From Acidobacteriota bacterium (lineage in GTDB: Bacteria > Acidobacteriota > Terriglobia > Acidiferrales > UBA7541), in the NCBI GenBank assembly GCA_021832085.1, contig JAKBLM010000001.1, positions 1 through 64,000 of the forward strand: a DNA stretch of 64,000 nucleotides. The letters are read 5' to 3'. Position 1 is the stretch's first letter. Every line of letters starts with the position of its first letter. Under the pieces are notes generated by a model. It was given only the letters and a program-made list of their open reading frames with translations, ran no database searches and was not told the DNA's origin. Shown in pieces: positions 39,444-48,377 of the stretch. The position numbers and the translations under genes were made by a program.

Positions 39444-40958
39444 TCAGCTTCCTGTCGCTCCGGCCGGATCGAAGGCTTCGCGCAGCGCGGGATAAAGCCG
39501 GCGATAGATGAGGTAGTTACTCGCCATCCGGGCTGCCGTTTCCGGATCGGGCTCGATGCGTTCGCTGACATGTACGGCCTGCTCGCAGGCTTGCTCGACA
39601 CTGCTCCAGTTTCCTGCCGCCACGCCGGCCAGGATGGCAGCCCCAAAAGCCGCGCCTTCTTCCGTTTCCAGCAGTTCGACCGCTTGGCCGTATACATCGG
39701 CCTGAATCCTGCGCCAGAGCGGCGAGCGCGCGCCGCCGCCCCCGAGCCGGATTCGGCGGACGGGGACGTGGATCTCGTCAAAAATCGTGAAGGAGTCCTT
39801 CAGGCTGAATGCCACGCCTTCCAACATCGCCCGTAGGATGTGTGCACGCGTGTGCGAGGCGTCCAAACCCACCAGCGCCGCCCGTGCGGCCGGATCGCAA
39901 TGCGGCGTGCGCTCCCCCATCAGGTACGGAAGCCAGAAGATTCCTCCGGCGCCTGCGGGGGCGGTATTCGCCTCGGCAGTGAGCCGCTCGTACGGATCGC
40001 CGTTGCCTTCCGGCCCCGCTCCGAAGCGGTCGCGAAACCATCGCAGCGAGAGTCCCGCCGCTTGCGTCACGCCCATGATGTGCCAGCGCCCGGGAACGGC
40101 GTGGCAAAACGTGTGCATTCTGCCTTGCGGATCGAGATCCGGCCGATCGGTGGCCGCAAACGCGACGCCCGAGGTGCCGATCGTCACGCTGACGGTTCCC
40201 GGCCGGACCACGCCCATGCCCACGGCTCCGGCGGCTTGATCGCCCGCCCCGGCGACCACCGCCGTTCCCTGGTCGAGCCCTGTGGCATGCGCTCCCTCCG
40301 CGGAAACCCTGCCGCAGATCTCGCTCGATTCGTGGAGCGCCGGCAGCAGTTCCGGGTCGATTTCTGCAGCGCGCAGCATCTCGGCCGACCATCTGCGCGC
40401 GGCGACGTCGAGCATCAGCGTCCCTGACGCGTCGGCCACGTCGGTGCATAGCTCCCCGGTCAGCCGGAACCGGACGTAATCCTTGGGCAGCAGGAGGTGG
40501 CGTACACGCTCCCACAGCGCCGGCTCGCTTTCGCGGACCCACAGCCATTTGGTGAGCGTGAAATTGGTGAGCGGAGGGTTACACGTGAGCCGGATGATGC
40601 GGTCCGTGCCGATCGATTCCGCCAGCCGCCGCGCCTGCGCGCCGGTGCGCTGGTCGCACCAGATCAGCGCCGGCCGCACGATCTCGCCGTCGCCGTCCAA
40701 AAGAACGGCCCCGTGCATCTGGCCGGAAAATCCGACGCAGCCCACTTCGCTCCCGCCCACGCCGGCGTCCCGCAGCGCCTGGGCCACCGCCAGCTTGCTC
40801 GCTTTCCACCAGTCCTCGGGATCCTGCTCTGCCCAGCCAGGCCGCGGACTGGCAAACGGGATGTGCTCGCTCGCGCCCGAGCCAATCATCCGGCCGTCCT
40901 CGCCAATCAAAACGGCCCGCGTTCCGCCAGTGCCCACGTCGATGCCGAGATACTTGAT
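39444..40958 (-). CDS. xylB: xylulokinase XylB, apparent ATC start
   Basis: The enzyme phosphorylates D-xylulose with ATP. FGGY motifs are clear: KYLGIDVGTGGTRAVLI at the N-terminus, GFSGQMHGAVLLD, PALIWCDQRT, LLPKDYVRFRLTGE, VVAGAGDQAAGAVGMG and the C-terminal GGGARSPLWRRIQADVYG. The family N-terminus begins at a codon read as ATC (40956-40958), placed four bases after a perfect AGGAGG. The nearest ATG (41021) would add 21 Gly/Arg-rich residues that look untranslated. So either a rare AUC start or the upstream ATG is used. From ATC the protein is 504 residues, standard for xylulokinase. No xylose isomerase gene is adjacent. Confidence 0.92.
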   Translation of the reverse strand: MKYLGIDVGTGGTRAVLIGEDGRMIGSGASEHIPFASPRPGWAEQDPEDWWKASKLAVAQALRDAGVGGSEVGCVGFSGQMHGAVLLDGDGEIVRPALIWCDQRTGAQARRLAESIGTDRIIRLTCNPPLTNFTLTKWLWVRESEPALWERVRHLLLPKDYVRFRLTGELCTDVADASGTLMLDVAARRWSAEMLRAAEIDPELLPALHESSEICGRVSAEGAHATGLDQGTAVVAGAGDQAAGAVGMGVVRPGTVSVTIGTSGVAFAATDRPDLDPQGRMHTFCHAVPGRWHIMGVTQAAGLSLRWFRDRFGAGPEGNGDPYERLTAEANTAPAGAGGIFWLPYLMGERTPHCDPAARAALVGLDASHTRAHILRAMLEGVAFSLKDSFTIFDEIHVPVRRIRLGGGGARSPLWRRIQADVYGQAVELLETEEGAAFGAAILAGVAAGNWSSVEQACEQAVHVSERIEPDPETAARMASNYLIYRRLYPALREAFDPAGATGS

Positions 40959-41179
40959 CGCCCCTCCTCTTCCCCCGCCTGCTCGCCCTTGGTAAGGCCG
41001 GGTTTCAAACCCGCCCTGCACCCGAAATCATCCCCGCCGGCGTCCGCCCTTCGACCAGCTACATCATCAGCGCACGCACGCCGCTGCAATCCCGGCGACG
41101 AGCGCGGCGAGTCCCGACGTAGTTTGTCGGGAAGGACCCCGAAAATCCCGCGGCAGAGCTACCCCACGGCGATCCGGCA

Positions 41180-43936
41180 TCATTTTCCTTTCAGTGCCGT
41201 TGTCCAGTTCGTCACCACCGTGATCGGCAGATTCGCGCCCGTATTCGCCAATTGATTCAGCAGAAATTCCTGACCGCCGGGGAAAACCGCGAAGTCCGTC
41301 CTGGAATCGAGATACGATACCGGGGGCCGAACTGGGAAAAGCGGTTGCGGCGCCTCGAACTGGAAAGTTTTTCCCAGCGTCACTTTTGCCGCCATCAGCG
41401 TCGACCCGGAGACGAAATAGAGCTCGTGGCCGTCCCTTCCCCAGACAGGCCAATAGCCGCTGTTGGACGACACTTGCCACTTGCTCCCATTGGGCGGAAA
41501 AGGCATCACGAAAACCTCAGGGCTGCCCGTGCCGTTCTCATCGGACGCGTACGCCACCCATTTCCCATTGGGAGAAAACATCGCTTCCGCCTCTTCGGCC
41601 GGCGTCCGCACAAAGACTTTCGCCTGGCCAGGCGAATCGAGCGGCAGGTACCAGAGGTCGAAGCTTGTCCGCGGGGATACGTCGTTGAAGAGCAGGTAAC
41701 GGCCATCGGCTGAGATGTCGTTGGGAAATTCAAGATCGACTGACCGCCGCACCAATTCCGGAGAGCCCAAGCCGTCCGCTCGTTTCTTGTAAATCATGTT
41801 GTAGGCGCCGGTCACGTTCGAGCTGAAATAGATCCATTTCCCGTCGGGCGACCAAATTGGCGTGTTGTTATCGTTCTTGTCGAAGGTGAGGCGTGTCAGC
41901 TCTCCGCTCGCCACATCCACGATCCACAGCGAATTTTCACCCGGATTGCGGGCGTCCGGGATCCCTACCACGATCTTCTTGCCGTCGGGAGAAAGCGCCG
42001 GGGACGAATATCCCCGCACGGGCCCGATGGTCTTCAGTATCTTCCCGCTGCGGTCCACCAGCGTAAGTTGCGATGCTCGGGAGACGCTGGTTCGGTAAGC
42101 CAGCAAGCCGTTTCTCGACGCCGAAACCGCAACGTAGCCCGTGGGGCCGACAACCCCAACCGGCGAAACGTTTGCGGCGACAGGAACCGCGCTCCCGGTC
42201 GCTTTCAATTGGCTGGGGTCGAACGGCTGCGCCATAAGCGAGCCGCCCTTGGAATAGAGCAGGAATCCCGCCGCGTAGGCGACGCTGGAGTCCGCGGGAA
42301 CGGCCAGGATGGGCTTTGCTTTCGTCGAGTCCGGCGAGCCCGCTTCGATGGCCGGCGGCTCTCCATTTCCCCGCTCCTCCAGGAACAGGAAATGGCGCCC
42401 ATCCGGCAGGAAAAACGGCCAGCGATGGCTCTTGTCCTGCCGCGCAGGGTTGAGCGTCGTGGCCGGCGACGGTGTCCCGCCCGACGCCCCAATTTTCATC
42501 AGCGGACCGGTGATGCCGGGCGCAAACAGGATCATGCCGCCAGAGCCCCAGCTCCCGCCCCGCGGCATCTGCACATCGCAGAGCGTATTCACCGAACCCG
42601 ACCCAAGGTCGACCCGCTTCAATTTTCCATCTGCGAAAAACCCGATCGATTTCCCATCGGGCGACCAGAACGGAAACTCGCCGCCCTCGGTTCCCGAAAT
42701 CGGCTCCGCCTCGAGCGAATCGAGTGGCCGCAGCCAGAGCATCGTCTTGCCGCTTTTCGTGGCAACGAACACCAGCCGCGTGCCGTCCGGCGATAGCGCC
42801 AGCGAGGGGCCTAAATCGCCGTTCTGCGGCGGGCCAACCGTGAAGCGCAAGCTGCGCCCAGGCTTCGCCCCGCTGCCGATGTAAGCCACTCCCAAGCCAA
42901 TCGCCAGCGCCGCAAACGACGCCACCAGCGCCCAAGGCAGCGCGCGGCGCCAGGCCGAAGGCCGCACCGTCGCCGCAACCGCCGCCGGTTCTCGAACGGA
43001 ATCCTGCCCATCCCCGTTCAGCGACTCCTCAATGATTATCCGCGCCTCTCCGATGGCTTGCAGTCGCTGCTTCACATCCTTCTTCAGGCAGCGTGCCACG
43101 AGATTCCGGATCGATCTTGGCGTATTTGCCGGCAGCAGCGACCATTCGGGCTCGGCGCGGATCACCGCTGCCAGCACGTCCGAGACCGTTTCTCCGTCGA
43201 ACACCTTCTTGCCGGTGAGCATTTCGTAGAGCACGCAACCAAACGCCCAGATGTCCGCGCGCCGATCAACCGCCTTGCCTTTCGCCTGCTCCGGTGCCAT
43301 ATAGGCCGCCGTGCCCAGAATGATGCCCGCCTGCGTCGCCATCCGGCTGATCGTCGGCGAAGTGGAAATATCCGCAGCCGCGCCGTCACCTTCGAGAGCC
43401 TTCGCCAGCCCGAAATCGAGAATCTTCGCCACGCCTTCCGGCGTGATTTTCACGTTCGCCGGCTTCAGATCCCGGTGCACGATCCCGCGCTCGTGCGCGT
43501 ATTCCAGTCCCTCTGCGATTTGCCTGGCGATGGGCAGCGCCTCGTCGAGCGGTATCGGTCCCTTTGCGCCAGCCTGTGTAGCGCCGGCCTTTAGGCCGGC
43601 ACTTCGCGACCCCGTGTCCCGCGTTCCCGTCTCGCCAATTCGCTCGGCGAGTGTTTGTCCTTCGACCAATTCCATCACCAGCGCATGCACGCCAGCCGAA
43701 TCCTCGAATCCATAAATCGAAGCAATGTTCGGATGATTCAGCGAAGCCAGGACTTTCGCTTCGCGCTCAAAGCGCGCCATGCGCTCGGCATCGCTCGCAA
43801 ATGTTTCAGGAAGAACTTTCAGCGCGACTTCGCGGCCGAGTTTGGTGTCGCGTGCGCGATATACCTCACCCATGCCCCCCGCGCCAATCGCGCCGACGAT
43901 CTCATACGGTCCGAGTTTGCTCCCCGCGTTCAGCAC
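41180..43936 (-). CDS. Ser/Thr protein kinase with TolB-like beta-propeller
   Basis: The 918-residue protein has a PknB-type kinase at about 10-300: glycine loop GAGGMGEVY, Lys40 in VALK, HRDLKPAN (154-161), DFG (174-176) and YMAPEQ. A membrane helix (about 333-353, LPWALVASFAALAIGLGVAYIG) leads to an extracytoplasmic six-bladed PD40/WD40-like propeller (repeats with SPDGTRLVF, SPDGKSIGFF, SPDGKWIYFSS). The domain has a 25-residue insert at 101-125 encoded by a dispersed palindromic repeat. It probably senses an external ligand through the propeller. It is tandem to a close paralogue 44 bp upstream. Confidence 0.93.
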   Translation of the reverse strand: MLNAGSKLGPYEIVGAIGAGGMGEVYRARDTKLGREVALKVLPETFASDAERMARFEREAKVLASLNHPNIASIYGFEDSAGVHALVMELVEGQTLAERIGETGTRDTGSRSAGLKAGATQAGAKGPIPLDEALPIARQIAEGLEYAHERGIVHRDLKPANVKITPEGVAKILDFGLAKALEGDGAAADISTSPTISRMATQAGIILGTAAYMAPEQAKGKAVDRRADIWAFGCVLYEMLTGKKVFDGETVSDVLAAVIRAEPEWSLLPANTPRSIRNLVARCLKKDVKQRLQAIGEARIIIEESLNGDGQDSVREPAAVAATVRPSAWRRALPWALVASFAALAIGLGVAYIGSGAKPGRSLRFTVGPPQNGDLGPSLALSPDGTRLVFVATKSGKTMLWLRPLDSLEAEPISGTEGGEFPFWSPDGKSIGFFADGKLKRVDLGSGSVNTLCDVQMPRGGSWGSGGMILFAPGITGPLMKIGASGGTPSPATTLNPARQDKSHRWPFFLPDGRHFLFLEERGNGEPPAIEAGSPDSTKAKPILAVPADSSVAYAAGFLLYSKGGSLMAQPFDPSQLKATGSAVPVAANVSPVGVVGPTGYVAVSASRNGLLAYRTSVSRASQLTLVDRSGKILKTIGPVRGYSSPALSPDGKKIVVGIPDARNPGENSLWIVDVASGELTRLTFDKNDNNTPIWSPDGKWIYFSSNVTGAYNMIYKKRADGLGSPELVRRSVDLEFPNDISADGRYLLFNDVSPRTSFDLWYLPLDSPGQAKVFVRTPAEEAEAMFSPNGKWVAYASDENGTGSPEVFVMPFPPNGSKWQVSSNSGYWPVWGRDGHELYFVSGSTLMAAKVTLGKTFQFEAPQPLFPVRPPVSYLDSRTDFAVFPGGQEFLLNQLANTGANLPITVVTNWTTALKGK
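43583..43600. repeat. palindromic repeat GCCGGCCTTYAGGCCGGC, copy inside kinase gene 1
   Basis: A perfect 8-bp inverted repeat with a 2-nt loop lies in the kinase coding sequence, flanked by TGTAGC on the left and ACTTCGC on the right. It encodes part of SAGLKAG. The same element occurs at 46387-46404 and 46858-46875. Confidence 0.85.
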
Positions 43937-43980
43937 CGCCTCTACCTAGCCCCTAGCTGCTCGCCACCATCCACTGCCTT

Positions 43981-46743
43981 TCATTGCCTCTTCAGCAGCG
44001 CTGGCCAGTTAACGACCAGGGTCAGCGGCTCCGAGCCTTGCGTCTGCCTCTGGCTGGCCACAACGAATTTCTTGCCGTCGGCGCTCACATCGTAGGGCCA
44101 TCCCGGGCCGACGAGTGCGTTGACTGGGAACAACGGTGTGTCCTTGCCGATAACCAAGTTGGAACCGGCTTCCGTGATGCTGACGGACACGAGCTTACCG
44201 TCCGCCGATTGGTAGAAAATCTCCTTGCCGTTGCGAGCCCATTCCGGCCAGTCGCCGCCTGAGGCCGAAACCTGCCACCTTCCACTGCCGCGTGGGAAAG
44301 GCCGCACGTACACCTGCGGCCGACCGGATTCGGTGGAAAGATACGCAAGCCATTTCCCGTCGGGAGAGAGGCTGGGCTGAGAAACTGGGAACTGGCCTTG
44401 GACGACGGGAAACGGCTTCCGGCCTCCGAAAGTGGGCAGCGCCCAGATTTCCGCTCGGGCTCCGCCCAGCTCGCGAACGCGAGTAAAGAGCACGTAGCGG
44501 CCGTCGGCCGACCAAACCGGGCCATACTCGGAGGCGCCGTCCACGAGCAAAGGGGTGGCCTTCCCGCTGCCATCGGCAGCCTTCTGATACAGATGAAATA
44601 GCGAGCCGCGGCCCGATTGGAAGGCAATCGTTTTGCCGTCGGGGGACCACGCCGGGCCGATGTCGCTCTGGGAAAAGGTTATGCGGGTGCTGATGCCGCG
44701 GGAAAGATCGAAAACCCAGATGTTGAGGCCCGCGGCCCCTCCGATGCTCACCGCCAGCTTGCTTCCATCGGGCGAGAGGCGCGGCGAGTAGTAGGCGCCT
44801 GTTGGCCCCGTCTGCGAGATTTGCTTGCCGTTCCGGTCGAACCACAAAAGCTCGGAATTGCCACCCCCGCCGCTGCCTCTTTGGAATGCGAGGATGCCGG
44901 TCGCCGAAACGGTCAGCATGGAGCGGAAAATGATGAAGTTGTCCACGACATTTTCCGCGACCGGCACGGGGTCGCCGGCCAGGCGCAGCGTGCCCGCATC
45001 GAACCGCTGCGCCATCAGCGTGCCTTGGCGAATGAAGAGCAGATATCCGGGAGGCGCGAACACGGCGCTGGATGCGCCTCGTATCACGAGCTTCGGCTGG
45101 CCGCCGTCGAGCGAGCCGACAAATGTGCCCGATCCCCCTGGATTGTCGGAATGGTCGTAAAAGAGGAAACGCTTTCCATCGGGCAGAAACTGCGGCCAGC
45201 GGTTGCTGCCGGTGTTCAGCGATCGCGCAACAACCTTGACGGGCGTACCGCCCGACGCCGGCACTCGATAAACCGTCGAGGCAAGGTCCGGCGTGAAGAG
45301 GATCGTGCCGGTCGAGTTCCACGCTCCGCCACGGCCGTTTGGCGCATCGCACAAGGACAGCGGCGGACCACCGGAAGCGCCGATTCGATTCAGCTTGCCA
45401 TTGGCGAAAAATCCGATGTACCGACCGTCCGGTGACCAGAAAGGGTACGTTGCGCCATCCGTCCCGGCGAGCGGTTGTGCGGTGGGCGAATCCAGCGGCT
45501 GCACCCAAAGCTGCCGTCTGCCGTCCGGCCCCGTCGCGGCGAAAACCAGTTTGCGCCCGTCGGACGAGAGTGCGGGCGGCCCGGCCTCATTTCCACCAAA
45601 CGCGAACGCCTGCCCTGCGGGCGGCAGAATTTGGGAGATGATGGCGTGTTCTGGTTGCGGCAAGCCTTCCTCGTAGCGCATGGCAAAAAATGCGGCGACC
45701 AGCGCGAGCAGCGCCACGAGAACCCAGGGCGAAGCGCGGAGCCAGCGTGCATGTGCCGAGGCGAGTTCCCGGGCTGCTTCTGCCGCGGGCGTCACGGGCG
45801 CGGCGGCTTCCGCACCGCTGCTGAGCTGTTCGTCGAGCGCAACTCGCGCCTCGCCGACGTCGCGCAAGCGTCTCTTCGGATCTTTTGTCAGGCAGCGTCG
45901 CAGCAACTGCCGGATCCGGTGTGGCGTGGCTGCCGGTAGAGCCGTCCAATCCGGCTCCTCCTTGACTACCGCGGCGAGAATGTCGGTAACGGTCTCGCCG
46001 CTGAATGCCGGCTTGCCCGTCAGCATTTCATATAGAACGCAACCAAACGCCCAAATATCCGCTCGCCGATCAACCGCCTTGCCTTTCGCCTGCTCCGGTG
46101 CCATATAGGCCGCCGTGCCGAGAATGATTCCCGCCTGCGTCGCCATCCGGCTGATCGTCGGCGAAGTGGAAATATCCGCAGCCGCACCTTCACCTTCGAG
46201 AGCCTTCGCCAGCCCGAAATCGAGAATCTTCGCCACGCCTTCCGGCGTGATTTTCACGTTCGCCGGCTTCAGATCCCGGTGCACGATTCCGCGCTCGTGC
46301 GCGTATTCCAGTCCCTCGGCGATTTGCCTGGCGATGGGCAGCGCCTCGTCGAGCGGTATCGGTCCCTTTGCGCCAGCCTGTGTAGCGCCGGCCTTTAGGC
46401 CGGCACTTCGCGACCCCGTGTCCCGCGTTCCCGTCTCGCCAATTCGCTCGGCGAGCGTTTGTCCTTCGACCAATTCCATCACCAGCGCATGCACGCCGGC
46501 CGAATCCTCGAACCCATAAATCGAAGCAATGTTCGGATGATTGAGCGAAGCCAGGACTTTCGCTTCGCGCTCAAACCGAGCCGTGCGCTCGGCATCGCTC
46601 GCCAGCGCTTCGGGCAAGACCTTCAGCGCCACATCGCGCCCGAGCTTCGTATCCCGCGCGCGATACACTTCGCCCATTCCGCCGGCACCAATCGCGCCAA
46701 CGACTTCATACACGCCCAGCCGCGCACCCTTCCCCAGTGACAT
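43981..46743 (-). CDS. Ser/Thr protein kinase with TolB-like beta-propeller (paralogue)
   Basis: The 920-residue protein (ATG 46743; upstream frame adds 13 residues) has the same plan as its neighbour: glycine loop GAGGMGEVY, Lys41, HRDLKPAN, DFG, YMAPEQ, a membrane helix (LRASPWVLVALLALVAAFFA) and a PD40-type propeller (SSDGRKLVF, SPDGRYIGFF, SPDGKTIAFQS). Kinase residues about 1-235 are nearly identical to the paralogue, including the repeat-encoded insert, while the propellers are clearly diverged. Different propellers suggest different ligands feeding a shared kinase type. Confidence 0.93.
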   Translation of the reverse strand: MSLGKGARLGVYEVVGAIGAGGMGEVYRARDTKLGRDVALKVLPEALASDAERTARFEREAKVLASLNHPNIASIYGFEDSAGVHALVMELVEGQTLAERIGETGTRDTGSRSAGLKAGATQAGAKGPIPLDEALPIARQIAEGLEYAHERGIVHRDLKPANVKITPEGVAKILDFGLAKALEGEGAAADISTSPTISRMATQAGIILGTAAYMAPEQAKGKAVDRRADIWAFGCVLYEMLTGKPAFSGETVTDILAAVVKEEPDWTALPAATPHRIRQLLRRCLTKDPKRRLRDVGEARVALDEQLSSGAEAAAPVTPAAEAARELASAHARWLRASPWVLVALLALVAAFFAMRYEEGLPQPEHAIISQILPPAGQAFAFGGNEAGPPALSSDGRKLVFAATGPDGRRQLWVQPLDSPTAQPLAGTDGATYPFWSPDGRYIGFFANGKLNRIGASGGPPLSLCDAPNGRGGAWNSTGTILFTPDLASTVYRVPASGGTPVKVVARSLNTGSNRWPQFLPDGKRFLFYDHSDNPGGSGTFVGSLDGGQPKLVIRGASSAVFAPPGYLLFIRQGTLMAQRFDAGTLRLAGDPVPVAENVVDNFIIFRSMLTVSATGILAFQRGSGGGGNSELLWFDRNGKQISQTGPTGAYYSPRLSPDGSKLAVSIGGAAGLNIWVFDLSRGISTRITFSQSDIGPAWSPDGKTIAFQSGRGSLFHLYQKAADGSGKATPLLVDGASEYGPVWSADGRYVLFTRVRELGGARAEIWALPTFGGRKPFPVVQGQFPVSQPSLSPDGKWLAYLSTESGRPQVYVRPFPRGSGRWQVSASGGDWPEWARNGKEIFYQSADGKLVSVSITEAGSNLVIGKDTPLFPVNALVGPGWPYDVSADGKKFVVASQRQTQGSEPLTLVVNWPALLKRQ
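46387..46404. repeat. palindromic repeat, copy inside kinase gene 2
   Basis: This is the same 18-bp palindrome (loop TT, Y = T) at the equivalent in-frame position of the second kinase gene, with identical flanks to the first copy. Confidence 0.85.
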
Positions 46744-46857
46744 AAGCGGCGTGATTATACATCGGGTGCCGACAGCCGGCACTTTTGGCCCGCGCCCCTG
46801 ACAAGAATTGCTGACCCACGAACGGCACTTTGGCCCAGCCAGTTATGTCTGTGTAGA

Positions 46858-46875
46858 GCCGGCCTTCAGGCCGGC
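46858..46875. repeat. palindromic repeat, intergenic copy
   Basis: This is the third copy (Y = C), between the kinase and cytidylate-kinase-like genes. It shares the left flank TGTAGAG and right flank ACCTTG with the genic copies except for single substitutions, so the unit is about 28 bp. Confidence 0.8.
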
Positions 46876-47039
46876 ACCTTGCCACCGCAAAAAAGGGCCG
46901 ATCGGGTCACCGCATCCGGGGAAGAAAGGAGGCGCGGCAGGCTGGCGTGTGCGTGAACCCGCCGTGGAATGCCGGTTCTCGCGAAACACTTGCTTGGAAT
47001 TTTTGCGACTTCGGAATTTGTGTCCCGCTCGAGCCGCCG

Positions 47040-47876
47040 TCAATCGGCATACGCGGGGGTCCAGCCCATATTGACCGTGACCTCACCGACGCCTTCCACG
47101 CTTTTCGCGATCAGCTCGGTTTCTTCCGGGGTCGGTCCCGGTTTCCGCACGAGAACGCCGGCGGATTCCGTTTCCGCAAAAATCGCGACTTTGTCGCCGT
47201 CGGCCGTGACATCGAACGGGATCGGTCGTGAACGCTCGTCGGCGGCCAGTGCTGCCTTGACCCGGCAAGCCAGGGCGAAGTCGCGCAGCTTCTTCTTCAC
47301 ATCTTCCGTGGTGGCGTAGGGGGGCAACGCCACCGTGGCGGCGATCAGGGCGCAGGCTTCCGGGAAATTCAAGCTTTCGAGGTTGACCACGAGGTCGTAG
47401 TTCCTCGCATCGCTCCAGTCGAGGCCATACACAAACTTCGTCCAGCGAATCCGCTCCTGATCCATCAGGCTGATGTATTCCTTGGCGGCATCGTAATCGA
47501 AGCCGTTGCGCTTCACGGCCTCGCGAATGCGCATCGACAGCGGGGCAATCACTCGCACGCGAAGAACGTTGGGCAGGTCGGCCAGCAGCAAATGGCCGGC
47601 GTGACCGTGATAAATCAGATTTCCGTCAACGCACGCGTCGGCCAATGCGGATTGAAGAGCGATCAAGTAAATCCTTCGGTCGGAGGTCAGCCGCTCCCAG
47701 AGGCTCGCCCCGCGTTCCACCTTCACTCGCAGGGTGTCCTCGGATACGCCGAGCCTCTCGGCAGCCTTCACCAGGATTTCGCGCGACAACGAGGGATAGC
47801 CGAGCTTCGCGGCCAGGCATTCGGCCAGGCCCATTCCGCCGCTCATCGTTCCCCGGGAGATGGTGATGATTGCCAT
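47040..47876 (-). CDS. cytidylate-kinase-like protein
   Basis: The ATG 47876 is chosen because a GAAGGAAGG site sits four bases upstream. The 278-residue product opens AIITISRGTMSGGMGLAECLAAKLGY, a P-loop-like segment of the cytidylate-kinase-like family, followed by REILVKAAERLGV and LIYHGHAGHLLLADLPNVLRVRVIAPLSMRI. The C-terminal part (about 190-275) is separate and may form small alpha/beta (BON-like) domains. The usual CMP kinase Gly-Lys-Gly loop is altered, so substrate may differ. It is third in an operon with a TauE-like permease and DUF1634. Confidence 0.8.
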   Translation of the reverse strand: MAIITISRGTMSGGMGLAECLAAKLGYPSLSREILVKAAERLGVSEDTLRVKVERGASLWERLTSDRRIYLIALQSALADACVDGNLIYHGHAGHLLLADLPNVLRVRVIAPLSMRIREAVKRNGFDYDAAKEYISLMDQERIRWTKFVYGLDWSDARNYDLVVNLESLNFPEACALIAATVALPPYATTEDVKKKLRDFALACRVKAALAADERSRPIPFDVTADGDKVAIFAETESAGVLVRKPGPTPEETELIAKSVEGVGEVTVNMGWTPAYAD

Positions 47877-47887
47877 GAAGCCTTCCT

Positions 47888-48376
47888 TCACGAGGCGTAG
47901 TGGCCCATGAGACTGTACATCAATATTCCAAAGACGATCAGTGTCACAACCACGTACATATAGTCCTTCTGCAGCCCGAACGCGATGGCCGAGAATCCCA
48001 CACGCGCGATCGGAGTAAGGATCAACAGAAGAAGCCCTAACTGGATGACCGCCCGGACCCGCAGCGCCCAGAGATCGTGAAGAACGGCCGGCACGCTGCG
48101 CAGATCCTCGCGCTCACCCGTGAAAATCCGATAGTGCGACTCGGGCTCGCCGCCCCGCGCCAGATAAGGAACAGCGCCGGCCAGCACGACGGCCGCGGCC
48201 AGCAACACGCCGATTTGCAGCAGCCGTCCCACCACAATCTCGATGCGCTCTTCGGTCCAATAGGGCTGCTTTGGCGGTTCGGCCAAAACCATTGTGCCGG
48301 GAGGCGCTCCCACCGGGGGCTCCTGGCCCTGCGTCAGGCTCTCTATAGGTTGCGAAATCTCCTTGGTCGCTGGCAT
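47888..48376 (-). CDS. DUF1634 membrane protein
   Basis: The 162-residue protein (ATG 48376 behind GGGAGGA) has a charged N-terminus of about 45 residues and three membrane helices (about 55-75, 105-125, 135-155) with the DUF1634 pattern RIEIVVGRLLQIGVLLAAAVVLAG and FGLQKDYMYVVVTLIVFGILMYSL. DUF1634 genes typically sit beside TauE/SafE-like permeases, as here; the ATG follows the permease stop by one base. It is probably an accessory subunit of that transporter. Confidence 0.88.
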   Translation of the reverse strand: MPATKEISQPIESLTQGQEPPVGAPPGTMVLAEPPKQPYWTEERIEIVVGRLLQIGVLLAAAVVLAGAVPYLARGGEPESHYRIFTGEREDLRSVPAVLHDLWALRVRAVIQLGLLLLILTPIARVGFSAIAFGLQKDYMYVVVTLIVFGILMYSLMGHYAS

Positions 48377-48377
48377 C

